From assembly GCA_026261815.1 (NCBI GenBank), contig JAMPIT010000886.1, positions 18,944,501-19,008,500 on the forward strand: DNA of 64,000 nucleotides, given 5' to 3'. The notes below the pieces were generated by a model. The model was not told the DNA's origin and ran no database searches. It worked only from the letters and a program-made list of their open reading frames with translations. The position numbers and the translations under genes were made by a program. How positions within the stretch are numbered: position 1 is the first letter of the stretch; every line of letters begins with the position of its first letter. Of this stretch, positions 47,891 to 64,000 are shown piece after piece. This DNA is from Monarcha castaneiventris obscurior. Lineage: Eukaryota > Chordata > Aves > Passeriformes > Monarchidae.

Positions 47891-49717
47891 CGTCACCCTC
47901 CTCAGAAGAACTTTGCCATAGCTACAAATTTAATGCATCCTGAGGGCGTGAAGAAGGGAATGTGTTTTTCTTAAAGTATTTTAACTGCCAGGAAAAAATA
48001 TGCAGAAGGACCCAGGCCTTCTTCCCTTATACCTCTCCTGCTTTAAGAAAAGAATGCCTACATTACGAACCCCATTTTTAAGGATTTGTGAGCCCTATTA
48101 TCTGTCCAACCCATTATGCCTTCCCCATGAAGAGAACCATAACTAGATTACCATTTAGAACAAACTGGGACTGGAAGTCCGCACAGGGGGCAGCAGCAGA
48201 CGGCACTGGAACGCTGCACAATGAGCCAGACGGGCCTAGACCTGCCTCAGTGCACACACACCAAGGCAGGGCTCCCACCACTGCTCTCATCACCTTCCTT
48301 CCACTTGAAAACTCTTACAACTCTCATGACATTGTATATAGTGCTGTCACTTAAGTGCTGTGGAGTGGTAATTCTCGACTCAAGTATAGTGTTTTACCCT
48401 GCAAAACAGAATTCAGTTTTAAGGTCCCCCTAGCTCAAAAAACTACTTAAAAACCCTTCTGGGATAAAACATCATTTACTATAATTTAAAAGGGAGAATT
48501 TCTGCAATGAGAAGAAAAGGTGACCGTTTACAAAAGCTATGAGGAATGTTGATTGTTGAGCACCTCCAAAGGAGTTAAAAATATTTAGGTGCAAATGAAA
48601 CTATGTCCTAGCATTCAATCCCATAACTCCCTTGAACATACATCCTTATAGAAACCCCTACACAAAAATCAACCTAACAATCCCTTTAGAATTTGGGGTT
48701 TAAAATCTTTACAGATGGAAAAACCATGAATCAGTGTCTTTATATATCCGCTTCTCTTAAAGTACAAAACTATGAGCCGTGACAGGGTGCTGAGAGCAGA
48801 GCACAGCATCCAGTCTATAGGAAGCACCTAAAGTGGCCCAGGCTCTCAGCCTTCTGTGATCACACACTCCTGCAACTGAACAGTGGGGTCTAAGGCACAG
48901 AATGGCAAAGTTGAGAGAACATTCACTGTGAATCAGTACTAGAGGTATTGTCTCTCCCAGTAACAAGAGGAAAAAAACCTTATGTTAGAGTGAAGCTGGA
49001 CAAACCTAGGGGCTTAATATAACTGTATCCATAACTTTCCCAAGCAAACTGTTGCTGAAGCTATAGGTCCAAGACCAGCAGCGATTTGCAGCACAACAGG
49101 CAGACTTCATGGGTCAGATGTAACTCCAGGCTAGGTGGATGAACTCAGGCCATAAAGGAATGACTATGGGCACCTGTGCACTTGGATCAAAGCAGGTCTG
49201 GCCAGAGCTGAATTTGCTCATTAGCCTTTTTGTACCACTGCTGTCCACACAGCTCTGCTTTCAGCTTCAAGCTACACACTGCAAGGCTCTGTGCCTCATG
49301 AGTGCTTCCTACTGGTTGTGCAAACTTCACTTGAGAGGGCATCTAGACCAGGAAGAGATCAAAGTCAACTCCCAGTAAGGGCAGACAGTTATCCACACAG
49401 TACAAGACTCCCAAGGACTGGCACTTGCCCATCTGCTTCTGCCTGTCATTTCACAGTACACAGTGACACGCCAACTCCCAGCAGCACGTGCATTAAACAC
49501 CCTGGTAACAGGCAGTATTGCCCACATGAACAGGCACAGTTGAGGAATGCTTGTGCACAAGGTACATAAATGACCAACAGTCCTAGGTCTGCACTCATAA
49601 CTTTGCCCCACAGATACTGTCCCATTTAGAAAAATGGCAAAGGTCACTCAGTTTCATTAGCTATAATTCAGCCTTCTCAAACCAACAGAAGACAACTAGC
49701 ACAGAAGGGGTCATTGA
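47891..49717. other. Intergenic sequence between SEC31B and NDUFB8
   Basis: There are no recognised exons, RNA genes or transposons. GC content falls quickly to the right of the CpG island. Confidence 0.6.
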
Positions 49718-49723
49718 TATATT
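49718..49723 (-). promoter_or_regulatory. NDUFB8: Possible variant polyadenylation signal of NDUFB8
   Basis: AATATA on the minus strand lies about 110 bases after the stop, the right distance for the short NDUFB8 3' UTR. No canonical AATAAA was found nearby. Confidence 0.4.
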
Positions 49724-49829
49724 TCACTGCAGTTAGCAGTTGAACATTGAAGAGCAAGTGTTAACATCTGCCCGTACAGAAGATTCCTTCCCCAGCGGAA
49801 CTGACGGAAATGTAGCACTTGAACAACTT

Positions 49830-53460
<3,631 letters not shown>

Positions 53461-53469
53461 CGCCCCAGC

Positions 53470-53479
53470 GCGCAGGCGC
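53470..53479 (-). promoter_or_regulatory. NDUFB8: NRF1-like site just upstream of NDUFB8
   Basis: The minus strand reads GCGCCTGCGC, 10-19 bases before the start codon. NRF1 is an established activator of nuclear genes for respiratory-chain subunits. Confidence 0.5.
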
Positions 53480-53520
53480 GGCCGCCGCGGCCACGGAGGG
53501 GCGGGACGGGGCCGGGCCTG

Positions 53521-54013
53521 TGCTGCCGGGGCGGTGCTGTGTGTGCTGCCGGGGCGGTGCTGTGTGTGCTGCCGGGGCGGTGCTGTGTGTGCTGCCGGGG
53601 CGGTGCTGTGTGTGCTGCCGGGGCTGTGCTGTGTGTGCTGCCGGGGCGGTGCTGTGTGTGCTGCCGGGGCGGTGCTGTCTGTGCTGCCGGGGCTGTGCTG
53701 TGTGTGCTGCCGGGGCGGTGCTGTGTGTGCTGCCGGGGCTGCCTGTGCTGCCGGGGCTGTGCTGTGTGTGCTGCCGGGGCGGTGCTGTCTGTGCTGCCGG
53801 GGCGGTGCTGTCTGTGCTGCCGGGGCTGTGCTGTGTGTGCTGCCGGGGCTGCCTGTGCTGCCGGGGCGGTGCTGTGTGTGCTGCCGGGGCTGTGCTGTGT
53901 GTGCTGCCGGGGCTGTGCTGTGTGTGCTGCCGGGGCGGTGCTGTCTGTGCTGCCGGGGCTGCGTGTGCTGCCGGGGCTGTCTGTGCTGCCGGGGCTGCCT
54001 GTGCTGCCGGGGC
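53521..54013. repeat. GC-rich 23-bp minisatellite upstream of NDUFB8
   Basis: There are 23 occurrences of the core GCTGCCGGGG. The main unit is 23 bases, GGGGCGGTGCTGTGTGTGCT followed by GCC. Variants have CTG for CGG after the G run or TCTG for TGTG. An 18-base short unit is commoner at the right end. Twelve units carry the GC box GGGGCGG. The array begins 60 bases upstream of the NDUFB8 start codon. It has no stop in several frames on both strands, which creates long false open frames. Confidence 0.97.
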
Positions 54014-55590
54014 GGGCATTGTCTGGCCGCTGGTACTGTAATGCTGACACCAGGTTAATGCACGGACAGCGCATCGGAGCTCTGCCTGTCATCGTCTGAA
54101 GCGGGGCACGGCGAATTTATGGCAGTACTGCCTCCCAGACGCGGGAGCCTCCTGCGGGGCGGCCGGATCGATGCTCAGTCCGATCGATGCCGTGCCCGGC
54201 GGCGTTACGCAAATCGCCTTCCTTGTATCAGTATCAATATTATTAAAGTCAATACCCAAATGGAATCGTCTTATCTCCATGGAGCCGGGGGAAGGGGGAC
54301 AGCAGAAATGGCATGTTAATTTAGCAATGTGATTCTTCAAATGTAAGCGATGTATTATTGTAAATAAAATCAATATGAGCATTAAAGGATTTTGTAGTTT
54401 ACTTCATTATGTAAACTCTGTGGTAGTTGAACTCATTTTCCTTCAGTTATTCACATCAGCCATAATGGGTAATGTCTCTATAAAGATTTACATTATAAAC
54501 CTTTGCAGCTCAAAAACTATCACAGACGATTTGTCATTAAAGCCTTTCCTTCTAATAACAACATTAATTGTAAACCTAATAATTGAATGAAGATAGTGAT
54601 GAACCACAAATATATATGAGATACGGCATGCCTGAGATGGGGGCTTTGTTGCAGACAAAGAACAGGATCCTTTCACTTATCCCAAAGAAAGGCCTACCAA
54701 TGTCATTTTAGGGATGGTATCTTAATTCAGACAACTCTCTTAAAACGAGTATGCAGTGAAGTTACTCCGTTATCTAATAAAGTTATTAACCCAGAGCCCA
54801 ACCTTCCACTGCAGGTGCTGCTGCTGTTTTCCATGGAGCAGCATTTGGTGCTTGTCCCACCTCTGCAGCCTACAGCACTGTGGGGACAGCACTGTGGGGA
54901 CAGCACTGGAAGTGGGGACCTTTGGTTCCCATTGACTTGGGCTCAGGCCTCGCTGCAGGCTTGGATTGTGGTCAGCTGCTTCTTACATCAGCTCTTCACC
55001 GCTGGGTATTTATTTTCTGAACTATGTTTGAGTTTTCCACAGCTGTGTTTCAAGTTTCATAAGAACACAAATATATTTGCAAATACACTGTAACGTTTCT
55101 TGTTAACCTGTACAGCAGAAGTGCTCTAGATTTAAAAAGTGAGAGGGCATTCATCTTCCTAGAAAGTAAGTATATAAATAAATTTTGGAAGGACAAACGG
55201 AAATTGCATTATTCTCATGAATGCAGAGTTTTGTGCAGGCAGAAGAACAAATCCCAGCTACTGTAAGGTGAAAACCACTGAATGCCAGAGACCAGAATTT
55301 TCTCCAGAGCTGATGCCTAATGCGGCATGCATTCTTGGGAAACAGCGATCACCATTCTTGCTGTTTGCAGATTAAAAGCCGAATGTAGACTTCGGCTCAC
55401 ATAATAAACATACAACAGGAAAATAATTCAACAGCTCCAGCTTCACTCACACAGTTCATGAAATCCTGCTAAAATGATGTAGTCGCCACCACAAGCTGGG
55501 TGTTAGCTACACCAAGCAGTGCTACTTTTTTTTTTTTTTTTTTTTTTGGTAGCAAGTGTTAATTTGCTGTTAATTTTAAACGACAATTAA
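54014..55590. other. Intergenic sequence between NDUFB8 and HIF1AN
   Basis: It is AT-rich from about 54200. A two-copy repeat of ACAGCACTGTGGGG lies near 54880-54910 and a run of 22 T at 55526. No gene or RNA is recognised. Confidence 0.6.
55526..55547 (+). repeat. Poly(T) run
   Basis: Twenty-two consecutive T residues about 480 bases upstream of the HIF1AN start codon. No retrocopy flanks it. Confidence 0.9.
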
Positions 55591-55714
55591 ACTTGTCGTT
55601 TCCAGGCGCAGAGCTGCGCAGTTCCCAGCTGTTTCCATCAGGGCAGTGGAAATGCCCGAGGGGCAGCGCTTGCGCCCGGTTCGCTGCCACTGAAGGGAAG
55701 GGGCTGCCGGCTGA

Positions 55715-63185
<7,471 letters not shown>

Positions 63186-63335
63186 TGCCTGGTGCCCGTG
63201 GCTGATGTTGGAGCTGCTTTGTTCACAAGCAATGGAAGATACTGAGCGCTAGTATTGCACGCAGCACTTAACAGACTGATGGGTTTCCTGGCCTATCCCG
63301 GCCCCACTACAATAAAGGGGCTACTGGAACTGCAA
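63186..63335 (+). other. HIF1AN: HIF1AN short 3' UTR
   Basis: The interval runs from the stop to just beyond the AATAAA at 63311. Longer transcripts using signals to the right of the window are possible. Confidence 0.6.
63311..63316 (+). promoter_or_regulatory. HIF1AN: Polyadenylation signal of HIF1AN
   Basis: A perfect AATAAA lies 126 bases after the stop codon. Confidence 0.65.
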
Positions 63336-63339
63336 AACC

Positions 63340-64000
63340 ATTAGTACCCTATTCATCCTCCACTCTCATCCAGCTGAACCTCCCAAGAAAAAGTCTGCAC
63401 TTATTGGAAGCTGGATTCATGCTCACTAACTTGTTTATTTTCTTCCCTCTGCCCTGTTTGCCACAACAAGGAGCATGGCTTCTGGCACTCGGATGTGTTA
63501 CTTCAGGATTTTCAGGCATATGAAGAAGAGCTTGGAGGATAACCAGGAGCAATATTGTTTCCTCAGCCTCATGGGGCTTGGACCTCCTGGCTGGGTTTGT
63601 GTGTTGGTGCCTGCAGTGGATATAGGGTGGAAAATGTTAGGTTTCACAGTCCTCTGTTGTTAGAGGACCTGTCCCTGCTCAACTCTGGCACCTTTTTGTA
63701 TTAATGGAAATGAACATGTGAGATGGCCTGTGTGTGTTGAGCAACTGGACAAATGATTCATTTGGTTCAACCTAAGGCACCTACGCTTTGGATGTAGTAC
63801 AGGGTAGAGATCAGAATGAATTTACCTAGTGTGTGAGCACCAAATCCTATGCTCTCCAAGTAACATCTGTCTTGTATGAGTCTAGATAAATCTCCTTTCT
63901 GACAGCTTTTTCTGGGGAGTGAAGGCTTCTCTCCTGATCTTCTGAAGCTGCAGTGTGGTTAAAAGGGGATGTAGCATTATGAAGGGAGATGCATAAATGC
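63340..64000. other. Sequence downstream of HIF1AN
   Basis: No gene is recognised. It could be intergenic or part of a longer HIF1AN 3' UTR. Confidence 0.5.

Noticed and set aside
46997..47974. A 325-residue open frame in the SEC31B CpG island
   Set aside because: It is Arg/Pro/Ala-rich, as expected from GC bias, and has no recognisable domain. It lies across the SEC31B promoter and first exon.
55526..55547. Poly(T) as the tail of a reversed processed pseudogene
   Set aside because: Flanking sequence shows no coding remnant or target-site duplication.

Overview
This is vertebrate DNA, almost certainly from a bird and probably from a passerine. Four protein-coding genes lie in the order WNT8B (+), SEC31B (-), NDUFB8 (-), HIF1AN (+), which is the order I know from human 10q24. 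The bird call rests on a CR1 LINE tail in a SEC31B intron, compact GT-AG introns and GC-rich CpG-island promoters. A tRNA-Ile-headed SINE with a CR1-like tail, resembling the zebra finch family TguSINE1, points towards Passeriformes. That last step is inference.

Layout. 1-9515: WNT8B from its second coding exon to its 3' UTR; the signal-peptide exon was not found and probably lies left of the window. 9516-13010: a gene-free interval with a CpG-rich block (about 10240-10500) and, beside it, a stretch with TCF/LEF-like and OTX-like sites that is a candidate enhancer. 13010-47715: SEC31B, with 25 coding exons (3609 nt, 1202 codons plus stop, in frame through every junction) and a non-coding first exon in the CpG island at about 47330-47890. 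49718-53490: NDUFB8, five coding exons (191 codons). 53521-54013: a GC-rich 23-bp minisatellite just upstream of NDUFB8. 55600-63340: HIF1AN, eight coding exons (370 codons), a CpG-island promoter and a polyadenylation signal. 63340-64000: nothing recognised.

The four genes are not a pathway or operon. WNT8B is a secreted Wnt ligand, SEC31B is a COPII outer-coat protein, NDUFB8 is a complex I membrane-arm subunit, and HIF1AN is the asparaginyl hydroxylase FIH. WNT8B and SEC31B converge tail to tail. NDUFB8 and HIF1AN diverge from separate CpG islands about 2.5 kb apart.

I found no convincing new gene system. The most unusual features are the NDUFB8-proximal minisatellite, which multiplies a GC-box sequence; the long serine tract at the start of HIF1AN, which also has an upstream in-frame ATG; and the candidate enhancer between WNT8B and SEC31B. 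Exon borders were read by eye from splice consensus, codon phase and remembered family sequences. No alignment or database search was run.
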